Shown: positions 9,175 through 19,451, counted from the first letter of the stretch. The stretch is DNA of 64,000 nucleotides from Kibdelosporangium banguiense (GCF_017876405.1 NZ_JAGINW010000001.1:3547203-3611202), one strand, 5' to 3'. Notes: generated from the sequence alone by a model not told the origin. Numbers and translations are program-made.

Positions 9175-10169
9175 TGCGCGTCGCTGGATTCATCGCCGGA
9201 CGGTTCGCCGGAATGCTGCTTGTTCTGCTGATCGTCACGTTCGTGACTTTTCTGGTTTTCTACATCCTGCCGTCGGATCCGGCGCAGCTCGCGTGTGGAC
9301 GACCGTGCTCTCCGCAAAGCCTTGAACTGGCACGGGAGTTCATGGGGTTCAATTCCCCCTGGTACCAGCAGTTCTTCGATTTTGTCGGCGGCATCTTCAC
9401 CGGCCGGACGTTCGGCAGCGGACCGTCAGCCATCCACTGCCCGGCACCGTGTTTCGGCTACGACTTCCAGAACAACGCCGAGGTGCTCACCGAGATCCTG
9501 GACCGGGTCGAGGTCAGCTTCTCCGTCGCCATCGGCGCGGCGATCATCTGGTTGATCACCGGCGTCGGGCTCGGCGTGGTCTCCGCGCTCAAGCGGGGGA
9601 CCACAGTGGACCGGGTCACGATGGCCGTCGCGATGGCCGGAGTGTCGATGCCCGCGTACCTCGCCGGCATGATCGGAATCACGATCTTCGCGTTCGCGCT
9701 CGATGTCGTGCCCAAGACCGGATACGTGCCGATCGGCGAGGACCCGGTGCAGTGGGCGTGGCATCTGGTGCTGCCGTGGCTGGTCCTGGCGTTCCTGCAT
9801 GCCGCGATCTACGCCCGGCTGACACGTGGTCAGATGCTGGAGACCCTGGGCGAGGACTTCATCCGGACCGCGCGGGCCAAGGGCCTGACCGAACGCAAAG
9901 TCATCGGCAGGCACGCGTTGCGCAACGTACTGCTGCCGATCGTCACAGTGTTCGGAGTGGACCTTGGCGCGTTGCTGGCCGGAACCGTCATCACCGAAAG
10001 GATTTTTGGCCTGCCCGGTGTCGGAAAGCTTCTGGTGGACGGGATCGCCGGGCTGAACCTGCCGATCCTGCTGGGTGTGACGCTGTTCTCGGCGCTACTG
10101 GTCACGTTCGTCAACTTCCTTGTCGATCTGCTCTACGGCGTGCTCGACCCACGGGCGCGGCTGACATGA
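9174..10169 (+). CDS. Peptide-type ABC transporter permease (DppB/OppB-like)
   Basis: 331 residues; the ATG shares its A with the preceding TGA stop. The N-terminal helix (MLLVLLIVTFVTFLVFYILP) and the following external loop are typical of the DppB/OppB partner. The loop holds cysteine pairs (CGRPC near residue 41 and CPAPC further on), which is unusual and could form disulfides outside the cell. The EAA loop reads RTARAKGLTERKVIGRHALRN. It forms the channel as a heterodimer with the DppC-like subunit. Confidence 0.93.
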   Translation: MRVAGFIAGRFAGMLLVLLIVTFVTFLVFYILPSDPAQLACGRPCSPQSLELAREFMGFNSPWYQQFFDFVGGIFTGRTFGSGPSAIHCPAPCFGYDFQNNAEVLTEILDRVEVSFSVAIGAAIIWLITGVGLGVVSALKRGTTVDRVTMAVAMAGVSMPAYLAGMIGITIFAFALDVVPKTGYVPIGEDPVQWAWHLVLPWLVLAFLHAAIYARLTRGQMLETLGEDFIRTARAKGLTERKVIGRHALRNVLLPIVTVFGVDLGALLAGTVITERIFGLPGVGKLLVDGIAGLNLPILLGVTLFSALLVTFVNFLVDLLYGVLDPRARLT

Positions 10170-10179
10170 AAGGGAATCC

Positions 10180-11859
10180 ATGAAACGCAGGCATTTGCTG
10201 ACGGCGATCACAGCGACGACGCTGCTGCTCACCGCCTGCGGCGCCAACGACAAGCCGGCCGGGCCGCAGGCTGGGGCCGAGGTCAAGCCAGGCGGCACGC
10301 TCTACCTGCTGACCGACTCGCCGACCCAGCAGTACGACCCGGCGCGCAGTTCGAGCCTGGTCGTCACCGGTCTTCAGTTCGTGCACCGGCGGTTGACGTC
10401 GTGGCAGGTCGCGCCCGGCAAGGACACCACGATCGTCCCGGACCTGGCCACCGACACCGGCAAGCCGAGCGACGGCGGCAAGACGTGGACCTTCACGTTG
10501 AAGGACAACCTGAAGTACAACGACGGCACGCCGATCAAGTCGGCGGACGTCAAGTGGGGCCTGGAGCGTTCGTTCGCGGCCGCGTTCTCCGGCGGCCTGG
10601 CGTACCACAAGGACCTGCTTTCGCCTGGCCTGGCTTACAAAGGCCCGTTCGAGGGTGGCAAGGAGCTCGACACGATCGAGACGCCGGACGACAAGACGAT
10701 CATCTTCAAGCTCGCCCGGCCGTACGGTGACTGGAACTGGGTCGCCAGCACGCCCGCGTTCGCCCCGGTGCCGAAGGGCAAGGGCGCGGAAGCCAACTAC
10801 AACGAGCACCCCGTCGCCTCGGGTCCATACTTCCTCGAGAAGTTCGAGCGCGGCAAGGAAGCTGTGCTCGCGCGCAACACCTACTGGGACAAGGCGACCG
10901 ACGACACCCGCAAGGCGTACCCGGACAAGGTCGTCTGGCAGCTCGGCCAGCAGACGAACGTCGTGTCCAAGCGCTTGATCGACGACTCCGGTGACGACCG
11001 CAACGCCTTCGGCACCTCGTTCGCCTCACCCGCCCAGCTGGCCCAGATCCAGGGCAACGCCTCGGCCAAGTCCCGGCTGGTGACGTCCGAATCCGGTGCG
11101 CTGGCGTATCTGGCGCTGAACACCGAGCGCGGCAAGCTGACCGATCCCAAGGTGCGTGAGGCGTTCCAGTACGCAGTCAACAAGGCGGCCTTCCAGGTCG
11201 CCAGTGCAGGCAACGCGCAGCTGGCCGGCGACATCGCGACCACGTTGATCACGCCCGGTCTGGTCGGCCGCGAGCAGTTCGACCCGTATCCGACCAAGCC
11301 TGAGGGCGACCCGAACAAGGCCAAGGAACTGCTGGCCGCGGCCGGGCTCCCGAATGGCCTGGACGGCCTGATTCTGGTCACCCGCAACGAGAACGGCGGT
11401 CCGGAGAAGGCCCAGTCGATCCAGGCGGGCCTGGCCGCCGCGGGCATCAAGGTCACCATCAAGACACTGGACGAGGACGCCTTCACCGCCGAGGTCCAGA
11501 CCAAGCCGAACCCGGACTACGACCTGGTCCTCGAGTCGTGGCAGCCGGACATCCCGTCGGCCAACGCGAACATCCAGCCGCTGTTCCAGTCCACCGAGAT
11601 CGGTGGCGGCGGATTCAACACCTCGCGCTACAACAAGCCCGAGATCGACAAGCTGATCACCGAGGCACAGGCCACAGTGGACCCGAATGAGGCCGGCAGG
11701 AAGTGGGCCGAGATCGACAAGAAGATCCTGGCCGACTCGCCGGTGGTGCCGTTGATCTACACCCGCAACTCGTACCTGCACGGGTCCAAGGTCGGCAACG
11801 TGATCATCGGCAGGTTCCCGGCCTACGCCGACTACCGGCAGTTCGGGATCATTCCGTGA
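10180..11859 (+). CDS. Extracellular solute-binding lipoprotein, family 5
   Basis: 559 residues; AAAGGGAA is placed correctly before ATG 10180. The signal sequence has MKRRHLL, a hydrophobic stretch and the lipobox LTAC (Cys20), so the mature protein is lipid-anchored outside the membrane. The SBP_bac_5 signature is clear in YNDGTPIKSADVKWGLERSF. Family members bind oligopeptides, nickel chelates, opines or sugars, and nothing here fixes the ligand. Its last codons overlap the ATPase start (GTGA), so the importer genes are tightly coupled. Confidence 0.94.
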   Translation: MKRRHLLTAITATTLLLTACGANDKPAGPQAGAEVKPGGTLYLLTDSPTQQYDPARSSSLVVTGLQFVHRRLTSWQVAPGKDTTIVPDLATDTGKPSDGGKTWTFTLKDNLKYNDGTPIKSADVKWGLERSFAAAFSGGLAYHKDLLSPGLAYKGPFEGGKELDTIETPDDKTIIFKLARPYGDWNWVASTPAFAPVPKGKGAEANYNEHPVASGPYFLEKFERGKEAVLARNTYWDKATDDTRKAYPDKVVWQLGQQTNVVSKRLIDDSGDDRNAFGTSFASPAQLAQIQGNASAKSRLVTSESGALAYLALNTERGKLTDPKVREAFQYAVNKAAFQVASAGNAQLAGDIATTLITPGLVGREQFDPYPTKPEGDPNKAKELLAAAGLPNGLDGLILVTRNENGGPEKAQSIQAGLAAAGIKVTIKTLDEDAFTAEVQTKPNPDYDLVLESWQPDIPSANANIQPLFQSTEIGGGGFNTSRYNKPEIDKLITEAQATVDPNEAGRKWAEIDKKILADSPVVPLIYTRNSYLHGSKVGNVIIGRFPAYADYRQFGIIP

Positions 11860-13550
11860 CAACACTGCTCGACCTGCACGGAGTCGAAGTCACGTTCGAC
11901 TCCGTGCCCGCGGTCCGGTCGGTGAGCTACTCCGTCGCGGCGGGCCAAGTCGTCGCCGTGGTGGGGGAATCCGGGTCCGGCAAGACCGTGACGGCGATGT
12001 CCCTGCTGGGACTGTTGCCGTCGAACGCGCAGGTCACCGGCCGGGCCTTGTTGTCCGGCCGGGACCTGTACCCGATGACTCCGGCCGAGCTGCGGGCTGT
12101 TCGCGGCGGCGAGGTCGGCATGGTGTTCCAGGAGCCGATGAGCGCGCTCAACCCGGTGTTCACGGTGGGCGAGCAGCTCGTCGAAGCAATCCTGGTGCAC
12201 CAGAAGATGTCCGCGCGGGACGCGAAGCGCCGGGCGATCGAGCTGCTCAACCTGGTCGGCCTGCCGGATCCGGAACGGCGGTTCAGGTCGTATCCGCATG
12301 AACTGTCCGGTGGGCAGTTGCAGCGGATCGTGATCGCGATGGCCGTGGCGAACGATCCCAAGCTGCTCATCGCCGACGAGCCGACGACCGCGCTCGACGT
12401 GACAGTGCAGGCCGAGATCCTGGAGTTGTTGCGGGACTTGGGAACCCGTCTGGGCACCGCCATCTTGTTGATCACCCATGACATGGGCGTGGTCGCCGAT
12501 CTTGCCGACCGGGTCGTGGTGATGTACGACGGGAAGGTTGTCGAACAAGGCCCGGTAGAGGAAATCTTCGCCGCGCCCAAGGAGAAGTACACACAACAGT
12601 TGCTGGGCTCGGTGATCTCCCTGAGCGGCACGGTGACTGAACGCGCTCTGATCTCGGATGTTGTGGTCCGGGAGGATCATTTCGCGGCGGCGGATCATCC
12701 AGCGACCGAGTCGGTTCCGGACGTGCCCGGCGTCGAGCCGTTGCTGCGTATCGAGAACCTGTCGGTGGTTTACGGCGGCAGGTTCCGGTCAATGGCAGTA
12801 CATGCCGCTGACCGGGTCTCGTTGCATGTGGAGCCAGGTGAGGTGCTCGGCCTCGTCGGGGAATCGGGTTCCGGGAAGAGCACGGTTGCGGGCGCGGTGA
12901 CCGGCCTGGTGAAGGCCACCGGCGGCCAGATCCTGGTCGATGGTGTTGATGTCGCCCGGGTTCGTGGCCGCGCTGCCAAAGCCCTGCGGCGCCGGATTGG
13001 CGTGGTGTTTCAGGATCCGTTGTCGTCGCTCAACCCGCGCGCGACCGTGGGGGACAGTGTGGCCGAGCCGATCCGGCTGCACAAAGCCGTTCGAGGGTCC
13101 GAAGTGGATCGGCGAGTGGCCGGGTTGCTGGAATCGGTGCAGCTCAACCCGTCTTTGCGGGCCCGGTATCCGCATGAGCTCTCCGGTGGGCAACGGCAGC
13201 GGGTCTGTATCGCACGAGCGCTTGCTCTGCAGCCGGATCTGCTCGTCGCCGACGAGCCGACGAGTGCGCTCGACGTGTCCGTGCAGGCCAAAGTCCTGGA
13301 CCTGTTCAGAGACCTACAAGAAGAGCATCGGTTCGCGTGTCTTTTCATCAGTCACGATCTCGCAGTGATCGAGCAGTTGGCCGGTCGAGTCGCGGTGATG
13401 CACCGTGGACACGTGGTCGAACAAGGACCGACCGCGGCAGTGCTGGCAGGGCCGATTCACCCCTATACGCAGCGACTTCTCGCAGCAGCACCGGTCGCCG
13501 ACCCGGCCGGTCAGCGCCGCCGCCGCGAAGCCTGGCGCCAGTTGGTGTAG
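11856..13550 (+). CDS. Fused double ABC ATPase of the peptide importer (DppD-DppF type)
   Basis: 564 residues from the GTG at 11856, which overlaps the binding-protein stop by 4 bases; a longer frame upstream lies inside the previous gene and is not needed. Two complete nucleotide-binding domains are present: Walker A GESGSGKT and GESGSGKS, signatures LSGGQLQR and LSGGQRQR, Walker B LLIADEPTTALD and LLVADEPTSALD. The fusion replaces the usual separate DppD and DppF subunits and powers import through the two permeases. A 53-bp double-hairpin repeat begins one base after the stop and may terminate the operon. Confidence 0.94.
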   Translation: MTTLLDLHGVEVTFDSVPAVRSVSYSVAAGQVVAVVGESGSGKTVTAMSLLGLLPSNAQVTGRALLSGRDLYPMTPAELRAVRGGEVGMVFQEPMSALNPVFTVGEQLVEAILVHQKMSARDAKRRAIELLNLVGLPDPERRFRSYPHELSGGQLQRIVIAMAVANDPKLLIADEPTTALDVTVQAEILELLRDLGTRLGTAILLITHDMGVVADLADRVVVMYDGKVVEQGPVEEIFAAPKEKYTQQLLGSVISLSGTVTERALISDVVVREDHFAAADHPATESVPDVPGVEPLLRIENLSVVYGGRFRSMAVHAADRVSLHVEPGEVLGLVGESGSGKSTVAGAVTGLVKATGGQILVDGVDVARVRGRAAKALRRRIGVVFQDPLSSLNPRATVGDSVAEPIRLHKAVRGSEVDRRVAGLLESVQLNPSLRARYPHELSGGQRQRVCIARALALQPDLLVADEPTSALDVSVQAKVLDLFRDLQEEHRFACLFISHDLAVIEQLAGRVAVMHRGHVVEQGPTAAVLAGPIHPYTQRLLAAAPVADPAGQRRRREAWRQLV

Positions 13551-13551
13551 T

Positions 13552-13604
13552 GCCCCCAATGCCACATTGGGGGCATGGGATGTCCCCAATGTGGCATTGG
13601 GGGC
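13552..13604. repeat. 53-bp double-hairpin repeat, copy 1
   Basis: Two tandem hairpins: arm GCCCCCAATG, loop CCA, arm CATTGGGGGC; an 8-base linker; then a second hairpin with loop TGG that is the reverse complement of the first except for one base (GTCCCC). The whole unit is therefore also an inverted repeat. A second copy at 19993-20045 differs at one position in the linker. It starts directly after the ABC operon and could serve as a terminator. I recall this motif as dispersed in Pseudonocardiaceae genomes. Confidence 0.9.
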
Positions 13605-13658
13605 AAAAACTACTTTCGAGGGTGGCGGTGACCTTCGGATGGGCGTAGGACGGCGAAC

Positions 13659-15047
13659 ATGGGCACGAGAAGAACGTTCTTGTCCGCATCCATCGCCACG
13701 GTCGCGCTGGCCGGCGCCGGTATTCCGGCTGGTGCCGAGGAACTCGGCGACCGCGGGCCCGGCAAGCCGGTCAAGCCGCAGCCGCCGGACGCACAACTGC
13801 GCGCCATCCTGAAGGAGGTCGACGAACGCCGGATCGAGGCGACCGTGCGCAAGCTGGCCTCCTTCGGTACCCGGCACACACTGTCCTCTCAGGACAATCC
13901 GGTCCGCGGTATCGGCGCCGCCCGGGACTGGATCTTCGCGGAGATGAGCAAGTACGCCAACGAGAATCTGACCGTCGAGTTGCAGTCCTACATCCAGCAA
14001 CCGGCACCGCCCCGGATCCCCGAAGCGGTCCGGATCACCAATGTGGTCGCCACCTTGCGCGGTTCCACGTCACCGGAACGGATCTACGTCGTCTCCGGTC
14101 ACTACGACTCACGCTGCACCGATCCTAACGATTTTACCAGCGATGCACCTGGCGCCGATGACGACGCATCAGGTGTCGCCGTGGCCATGGAACTCGCCCG
14201 TGTCATGGCGAAACGGCGGCCTGAGGCGACGATCGTGTTCGCTGCCGTGGCCGGTGAGGAACAAGGCCTGCACGGCGCTCGTTACATGGCGACCCAATAC
14301 AAGGCCGCCAACGCCGACATCCAGGCCATGTTCACCAACGACATCGTGGGCAGCTCCAAAGCCGACGACGCAACCCGCGACCCACGCACGATCCGGCTCT
14401 TCGCCGAAGGCGTACCAACGGCGGAAACCCCTGCTCAAGCCAATATCCGGCGGTCGGTCGGTGGTGAGAACGACTCAAGCTCGCGGCAGCTGTCCAGGTT
14501 CGTGCGCAGCGTTGCGGTGAACGACGCCACTGGTATGGACGTTCGCGTGATCTACCGGCGGGACCGATACCTGCGCGGCGGCGACCACATTCCGTTCCTG
14601 GAGCAGGCATATCCGGCTGCCCGTTTCACGGAACCCAATGAGGACTACGCGCACCAGCACCAAGATGTCCGTGTGGTCGACGGCAAGCAGTTCGGCGACC
14701 TGCCCGAGTTCTGCGACTTTCCTTATATCGCACGGGTGGCGCGTGTCAACGGCGCTACTTTGTGGTCGTTGGCCAACGCGCCAGGCACGCCGAAGAACGT
14801 CCGTGTCAACACATCACAGCTCACCAACGACACGGACCTGTTGTGGGACCGTGGATCCGAGCCGGATCTCGGTGGTTACGAGGTCGTCTGGCGGGAGACC
14901 ACGGCCTCTGACTGGACAAGCGCGATCGACGTCGGCGACGTCACGTCAGCCAAGATCGACCTGTCCAAGGACAACGTGTTCTTCGGCGTCCGGGCCTACG
15001 ACAAGGCAGGCCACCGCAGCCCGGTCGCGTTCCCAGTGCCGAGCTAG
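13659..15047 (+). CDS. Secreted M28-family zinc aminopeptidase with C-terminal Fn3-like domain
   Basis: 462 residues. The N-terminus ([19 protein letters not shown], then an A-x-A site in PAGAEE) looks like a twin-arginine or Sec signal peptide. The catalytic domain shows the M28 metal and catalytic residues: [34 protein letters not shown] and a late histidine in YAHQHQD. The last ~90 residues ([20 protein letters not shown]) look like a fibronectin type III-like domain. It would release amino acids from peptides outside the cell, which fits with the peptide importer upstream. Its stop interleaves with that of the convergent helicase gene (CTAG), leaving no space for a terminator. Confidence 0.9.
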   Translation: MGTRRTFLSASIATVALAGAGIPAGAEELGDRGPGKPVKPQPPDAQLRAILKEVDERRIEATVRKLASFGTRHTLSSQDNPVRGIGAARDWIFAEMSKYANENLTVELQSYIQQPAPPRIPEAVRITNVVATLRGSTSPERIYVVSGHYDSRCTDPNDFTSDAPGADDDASGVAVAMELARVMAKRRPEATIVFAAVAGEEQGLHGARYMATQYKAANADIQAMFTNDIVGSSKADDATRDPRTIRLFAEGVPTAETPAQANIRRSVGGENDSSSRQLSRFVRSVAVNDATGMDVRVIYRRDRYLRGGDHIPFLEQAYPAARFTEPNEDYAHQHQDVRVVDGKQFGDLPEFCDFPYIARVARVNGATLWSLANAPGTPKNVRVNTSQLTNDTDLLWDRGSEPDLGGYEVVWRETTASDWTSAIDVGDVTSAKIDLSKDNVFFGVRAYDKAGHRSPVAFPVPS

Positions 15048-17539
15048 TTCCCGACTTCCGTGATGTGGATGACGGCGTTGCCGGCCTCGTCGGACGCGGC
15101 GAGGTCGACTTCGCCGGAGATCGCCCAGTCGTGATCACCAGCGGGATCGTCGATGACCTGGCGGACCAGCCAGCGCTCGGGCTGCTGTTCGACGACGAAC
15201 AGGTGCGGGCCGCGGGCCTCCGGGCCGGCCGGCAGGTCGTCGTGCTCCTCGAAGTACGGCTCCAACGCCTCCTGCCAGGACTCGGCGTCCCAGCCGTCAG
15301 CTGAATCGAGCCGGCCGAGCTCGTAGTAGTTGCGGCGGGACGCCAATTCCACTCGGCGGAAGAACGCGTTGCGCACGAGCACCCGGAACGCCCGGTCGTT
15401 CTTGGTGACCCCGGCCAGTGTTTCGTCCTGCTCCCGCAGATCCTCGTCGTCGGGGTTGCGCAGCTTCTCCCACTCGTCGATCAGGCTGGAGTCGACCTGG
15501 CGGACCAGTTCACCCAGCCATTCCACGACATCCTGGAGTTCTTCGGTCTTGGCCTCGTCCGGCACGGTCTGTTTGAGAGCCTTGTACGCGTCCGCGAGAT
15601 AGCGCAGCACAAGGCCTTCGGAACGGGCGAGCTGGTAGAAGCTCACGTAGTCGGCGAACGTCATCGCTCGCTCGAACATGTCCCGCACAACAGCTTTTGG
15701 CTCGAGGTGGTAGTCGGCGACCCACGGGTGGCCTTGCCGGTACATCTCGTACGCCGCGTCGAGCAGCTCTTTCAGTGGCTCGGGGTGCTTGACTTCTTCG
15801 AGCAGTTCCATCCGCTGGTCGTACTCGATGCCGTCGGCCTTCATCCGGTTCACGGCCTCGCCGCGCGCCTTGTGCTGCTGCGCGGACAGAATCTGCCGTG
15901 GGCTTTCCAAAGTAGACTCGATGACCGTGAGGACGTCGAGTGCGTAGCTGGGCGATTCCTTGTCCAGCAAGTCGATCGCGGCAAGCGCGAGCGGAGACAG
16001 CGGCTGGTTCAACGCGAAGTCGAACTGCAGATCCACGGTCAGCCGGATCGTGCGGCCGGTCTCGTCCGGCTCGTCGAGCTTCTCCACGACACCGGCCGCG
16101 AGCAGCGCCCGGTAGATCGCGATCGACCGGCGGATAAGCCTGCGCTGCGACGGCCGCTCTTCGTGGTTGTCCTCCAGCAGGTGGCGCATGGCTTTGAAGG
16201 CGTCGCCCGGCCGGCCGATCACGTTGAGCAGCATGGAATGGCTCACCGCGAAGCTGGAGGTCAACGGCTCCGGATCGGCGGCGATGAGCCGCTCGTAGGT
16301 CGGCTTGCCCCACGAGACGAAGCCTTCCGGCGCCTTCTTGCGGACCACCTTGCGGCGCTTCTTGGGGTCGTCACCCGCTTTGGCGAGCAAGCGCTCGTTC
16401 TCGATATCGTGCTCGGGCGCCATCACGACGACGTTGCCGACCGTGTCGAACCCGGCGCGCCCGGCCCGGCCCGCGATCTGGTGGAACTCGCGTGCCTTGA
16501 GATGCCTGGTCCGCGTACCGTCGTATTTGGACAGACCGGTGAACAGGACTGTCCTGATCGGAACGTTGATGCCGACGCCGAGCGTGTCCGTGCCGCAGAT
16601 GATCTTCAGTAGCCCGGCCTGGGCCAAGCGCTCGACCAACCGGCGGTACTTGGGCAGCATGCCCGCGTGGTGCACGCCGATTCCGTGGCGCACCAAGCGT
16701 GACAGCGTTTTGCCGAAGCCCGACGAGAACCGGAACCGGCCGATCAGCCGGGCGATCTCGTCCTTCTCCTCGCGCGTGGACACGTTGATGCTCATCAACG
16801 CCTGAGCCCGTTCGATCGCCGACGCCTGTGTGAAGTGGACGATGTAAATGGGGGCCTGGTTGGTGTAGAGCAATTCTTCGAGCGTCTCGTGCAGCGGGCT
16901 CAGCGAGTAGTTGTAGAACAGCGGGACCGGGCGCTGTGCCGAGGAGACGACAGTGGTCTGCCGGCCGGTGCGGCGCGTGAGGTCCTTCTCGAACTTGGTG
17001 ACGTCACCGAGTGTCGCGGACATCAGAATGAACTGGGCCTTCGGCAGTTCGAGCAGCGGAACCTGCCACGCCCAGCCGCGCTCCGGCTCGGAGTAGAAAT
17101 GGAACTCGTCCATCACAACCTGGCCGACATCCGCTTCGGCGCCGTCACGCAACGCGATGTTCGCCAGGATCTCGGCAGTGCAGCAAATGATCGGCGCGCC
17201 CGCGTTCACACTGGAATCGCCGGTCATCATGCCGACCTGATCGGCGCCGAACACCTCACACAGGTCGAAGAACTTCTCCGAGACAAGGGCCTTGATCGGC
17301 GCGGTGTAGAAGCTACGCCGCTGATCAGCCATGGCCGCGAAGTGCGCACCCACCGCCACCAGGCTTTTCCCGGAACCCGTCGGCGTCGCGAGGATGACGT
17401 TCGACCCGGAGACGACCTCGATCAGCGCCTCCTCCTGCGCCGGATAGAGGCTCAGGCCACGGCCGGCCGCCCATTCGGAGAACGCTTCGAACAGGGAGTC
17501 CGGGTCAGGGCTGGTGGGAACAAGCTCGGTGAGTGTCAT
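15044..17539 (-). CDS. DEAD/DEAH-box helicase, Ski2-like with DUF3516-type C-terminus
   Basis: 831 residues from ATG 17539; a TTG four codons upstream is also open but GGGGAG sits just before the ATG. Motifs: [10 protein letters not shown] near residue 55, [16 protein letters not shown] near 143, LMSATLG, and the motif VI region [13 protein letters not shown] near 357. The long C-terminal half ([40 protein letters not shown]) matches the actinobacterial DUF3516 extension as I remember it. Ski2-like helicases unwind RNA or branched nucleic acid; the actual substrate of this subfamily is not established to my knowledge. Monocistronic and convergent with the peptidase. Confidence 0.88.
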   Translation of the reverse strand: MTLTELVPTSPDPDSLFEAFSEWAAGRGLSLYPAQEEALIEVVSGSNVILATPTGSGKSLVAVGAHFAAMADQRRSFYTAPIKALVSEKFFDLCEVFGADQVGMMTGDSSVNAGAPIICCTAEILANIALRDGAEADVGQVVMDEFHFYSEPERGWAWQVPLLELPKAQFILMSATLGDVTKFEKDLTRRTGRQTTVVSSAQRPVPLFYNYSLSPLHETLEELLYTNQAPIYIVHFTQASAIERAQALMSINVSTREEKDEIARLIGRFRFSSGFGKTLSRLVRHGIGVHHAGMLPKYRRLVERLAQAGLLKIICGTDTLGVGINVPIRTVLFTGLSKYDGTRTRHLKAREFHQIAGRAGRAGFDTVGNVVVMAPEHDIENERLLAKAGDDPKKRRKVVRKKAPEGFVSWGKPTYERLIAADPEPLTSSFAVSHSMLLNVIGRPGDAFKAMRHLLEDNHEERPSQRRLIRRSIAIYRALLAAGVVEKLDEPDETGRTIRLTVDLQFDFALNQPLSPLALAAIDLLDKESPSYALDVLTVIESTLESPRQILSAQQHKARGEAVNRMKADGIEYDQRMELLEEVKHPEPLKELLDAAYEMYRQGHPWVADYHLEPKAVVRDMFERAMTFADYVSFYQLARSEGLVLRYLADAYKALKQTVPDEAKTEELQDVVEWLGELVRQVDSSLIDEWEKLRNPDDEDLREQDETLAGVTKNDRAFRVLVRNAFFRRVELASRRNYYELGRLDSADGWDAESWQEALEPYFEEHDDLPAGPEARGPHLFVVEQQPERWLVRQVIDDPAGDHDWAISGEVDLAASDEAGNAVIHITEVGN

Positions 17540-17580
17540 GGCACTCCCCAACCTATCCCACCAGCGCCTCGACCTCGGCC

Positions 17581-17913
17581 TCAGCTCTGCTGGAACAGGC
17601 TGAACGTGGTCCCCTGATCATCCTCACAGTGCGCGATCCGCCCGAACCCAGGAACCGGGGACGGCTCACCCGCCTTGCCGCCCAGTTCGCCCACCTTCAC
17701 CAGGGTGGCGTCGAGGTCGTCGACGGAGAAGTACACCCGGCTGCCCGGCAGGTTCGCGGACTTCGGCGCGATGGCCCCGAGCCCATTGGTGATCAGGTGG
17801 TAGTCCTGCCCCTCGAACGGCATCGTCTGCCAGCCGAACACCGCACCGAAGAAAGCACCGGCCTTGTCCGTGTCCTCGACCGCCAGCTCGTACCAGTTGA
17901 TCTCGCCAGCCAT
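17581..17913 (-). CDS. VOC-superfamily (glyoxalase-fold) protein
   Basis: 110 residues. The start is ATG 17913, giving MAGEINWYELAVEDTDKAGAFF; GAGAGGA lies at the right distance, and the longer upstream frame has no family similarity. Two beta-alpha-beta-beta-beta units are visible (WYELAVEDTDKAGAFFGAVF; VYFSVDDLDATLVKVGELGG, then GRIAHCEDDQGTTFSLFQQ). Members include dioxygenases, resistance proteins and many of unknown role such as this. It is separated from the helicase gene by 41 bases and may share a transcript with it. Confidence 0.85.
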   Translation of the reverse strand: MAGEINWYELAVEDTDKAGAFFGAVFGWQTMPFEGQDYHLITNGLGAIAPKSANLPGSRVYFSVDDLDATLVKVGELGGKAGEPSPVPGFGRIAHCEDDQGTTFSLFQQS

Positions 17914-18028
17914 GAATCTGTCCTCTCGGGTAGTGCCAACTCCCCAAGGACGACCGGCCCTCACCGGACTCGACAGGTGACTCCAAGATCTTTTAGCGGG
18001 GTCTGCACAGGCCTTTGACCTGCCCACA

Positions 18029-18067
18029 CTTACACAATTCCCCATGAGTCGAGGGGTATTGTGTAAG
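18029..18067 (-). terminator. Hairpin after the XRE-DUF397 operon
   Basis: Perfect 10-bp arms CTTACACAAT and ATTGTGTAAG, with an inner 4-bp CCCC/GGGG extension and a short loop. It begins 11 bases past the DUF397 stop on the minus strand. There is no T-tract, so it may terminate by structure alone or protect the 3' end. Confidence 0.5.
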
Positions 18068-18077
18068 TAGGTGCTGG

Positions 18078-18251
18078 TCAGGTGATTCGAGTGAGAGAGC
18101 GCCAGGCTGATTCGGGGAAGGTGAGGGTGCCGCCGGTGCGGTTCTTGGTGTCGCGGACGGCGGCGATGCCAGGCACGAAGGCGACCTCAACGCAACCGCC
18201 GTTTGATCCGCTGTGGCTTGACTTGCGCCACCGGGCGGTTTCAAGATCCAT
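18078..18251 (-). CDS. DUF397 small protein, partner of the XRE regulator
   Basis: 57 residues, beginning MDLETARWRKSSHSGSNGGC and continuing with VEVAFVPGIAAVRDTKNR and FPESAWRSLTRIT. The RWRKSSHSG...CVEVA...VRDTK pattern is diagnostic for DUF397. It starts 6 bases after the XRE gene stop, forming the common XRE-DUF397 couple of actinomycetes (WhiJ/AbaA and Scr1/Scr2-type loci), which influences differentiation and antibiotic production and has been compared with toxin-antitoxin pairs. Confidence 0.93.
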   Translation of the reverse strand: MDLETARWRKSSHSGSNGGCVEVAFVPGIAAVRDTKNRTGGTLTFPESAWRSLTRIT

Positions 18252-18257
18252 CTTGTC

Positions 18258-19106
18258 TCAACTTTTCTCGTAGTCGGCTACCAGGCGGGTCAGGAACTTC
18301 ACCGATTCGGATGAATCCAGGGCTGTCTCCAACAGAATATCGGTTGCCTCATGAAACGGAGCCACATCTTCTGGCTCGTCGACAAACAGTGAGGATCGCT
18401 TGTGCTCGAGGTACACGATCGACCTGGCCTTGGTGAATTCAAGGGTCATGTAGGTGCCATCCAGGCCGGTGTGAGCCCCGAGTGTGAAGGGCACGACTCG
18501 AACATCCACGTTCGCGAAGCTCGCTTGGGCGATGACATACCGAAGCTGCTCGGCCATCACCTGCGGGCTGCCGATGGGCCTTTGCAATGCCGCCTCATCG
18601 ATGATCGCTACATACTGGGGTGAGCCTGGGCGAGTCAGGACTGCTTGGCGGCCGAGTCGCGCTGACACCATGGCTTCTCGGCTCGTGCCAGTGACACCTG
18701 CAGATGTCAGGATCTCGCGGATATAGCCGGGTATCTGCAGCAAACCGGGGATTCGAAGCAACGACACCTCGACGATTCTGGCTGCCTCCGCTTCGAAGTT
18801 GATCAGTGCTGGCACCTCTTTGGGTAGGCCTGGTCCAGTGGTCTCCCACCAGCCAGGCTGACCGGCCTCCCTTGTCATAGTCAACAAGCGTTCTCGCTCA
18901 ACTCCTGTCACCCCGTAGACCACAAGCAGTCCTGCCATGTCCGCTACTTCTATGATTCTGTTGCCTAGCTCTATCCGGTTGAGGGTTGATGCCGAGAGTC
19001 CTGCTTGGGCGGCGGCTTCCCGGGTGTTCAAACCTGCTTTGGTGCGGAGGTCTTTCAACTCTGCTGCCAGGCCACGGATTCGCGCTGTGCCGCGCTTCTT
19101 TGTCAT
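18258..19106 (-). CDS. XRE-family regulator with DUF5753 ligand-like domain
   Basis: 282 residues. The helix-turn-helix lies at about residues 13-60 (LAAELKDLRTKAGLNTREAA, GLSASTLNRIELGNRII). The rest is the DUF5753 domain (QIPGYIREILTSAG, VSARLGRQAVL, DEAALQRPIG, VRVVPFTLGAHTGLDG), always paired with DUF397 proteins. It probably represses its own promoter and is relieved or modified by the DUF397 partner. A divergent 81-residue gene begins 99 bases away, so the short gap should hold both promoters and the operator. Confidence 0.94.
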   Translation of the reverse strand: MTKKRGTARIRGLAAELKDLRTKAGLNTREAAAQAGLSASTLNRIELGNRIIEVADMAGLLVVYGVTGVERERLLTMTREAGQPGWWETTGPGLPKEVPALINFEAEAARIVEVSLLRIPGLLQIPGYIREILTSAGVTGTSREAMVSARLGRQAVLTRPGSPQYVAIIDEAALQRPIGSPQVMAEQLRYVIAQASFANVDVRVVPFTLGAHTGLDGTYMTLEFTKARSIVYLEHKRSSLFVDEPEDVAPFHEATDILLETALDSSESVKFLTRLVADYEKS

Positions 19107-19205
19107 AATTCCAGTGCACCGGGCGGGACAGGCCTACGCCACTACACGATCGGGCTAGCTGTTTCATGTGCTGGGACACAATTCCGTTGTGCCACGGTTG
19201 GTTCT

Positions 19206-19451
19206 GTGACTGCTGACCTTCATTCTCCGCCAAGCCGGTTCGCCGTGTTCGAGACTCTTGATGACGACTCCGGCGGCCAGCTTGTGGCTTGGGGACTTGC
19301 TGCACCGGGCAATGTGGACGTGCATTCCGTGGAACCGGGGATGTGTGGGCGGTTCAGCACGGTCGCGGCGGTCTCCTTCCTGTTCGGGGACTCGTGCGAG
19401 GTTGTGTGGATCGACCCGGAGCCGCCACTTGACGGGGACTCTTCTGGATGA
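19206..19451 (+). CDS. Small protein of the XRE-DUF397 locus, unknown function
   Basis: 81 residues from GTG 19206 (VTADLHSPPSRFAVFETLDD). Pieces such as GQLVAWGLAAPGNVDVHSVE and VSFLFGDSCEVVWIDPEPP resemble short hypothetical proteins I have seen opposite XRE-DUF5753 genes in other actinomycetes. It has no cysteine pair, signal peptide or membrane segment. The divergent position suggests control by the XRE protein. Function unknown. Confidence 0.7.
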   Translation: MTADLHSPPSRFAVFETLDDDSGGQLVAWGLAAPGNVDVHSVEPGMCGRFSTVAAVSFLFGDSCEVVWIDPEPPLDGDSSG

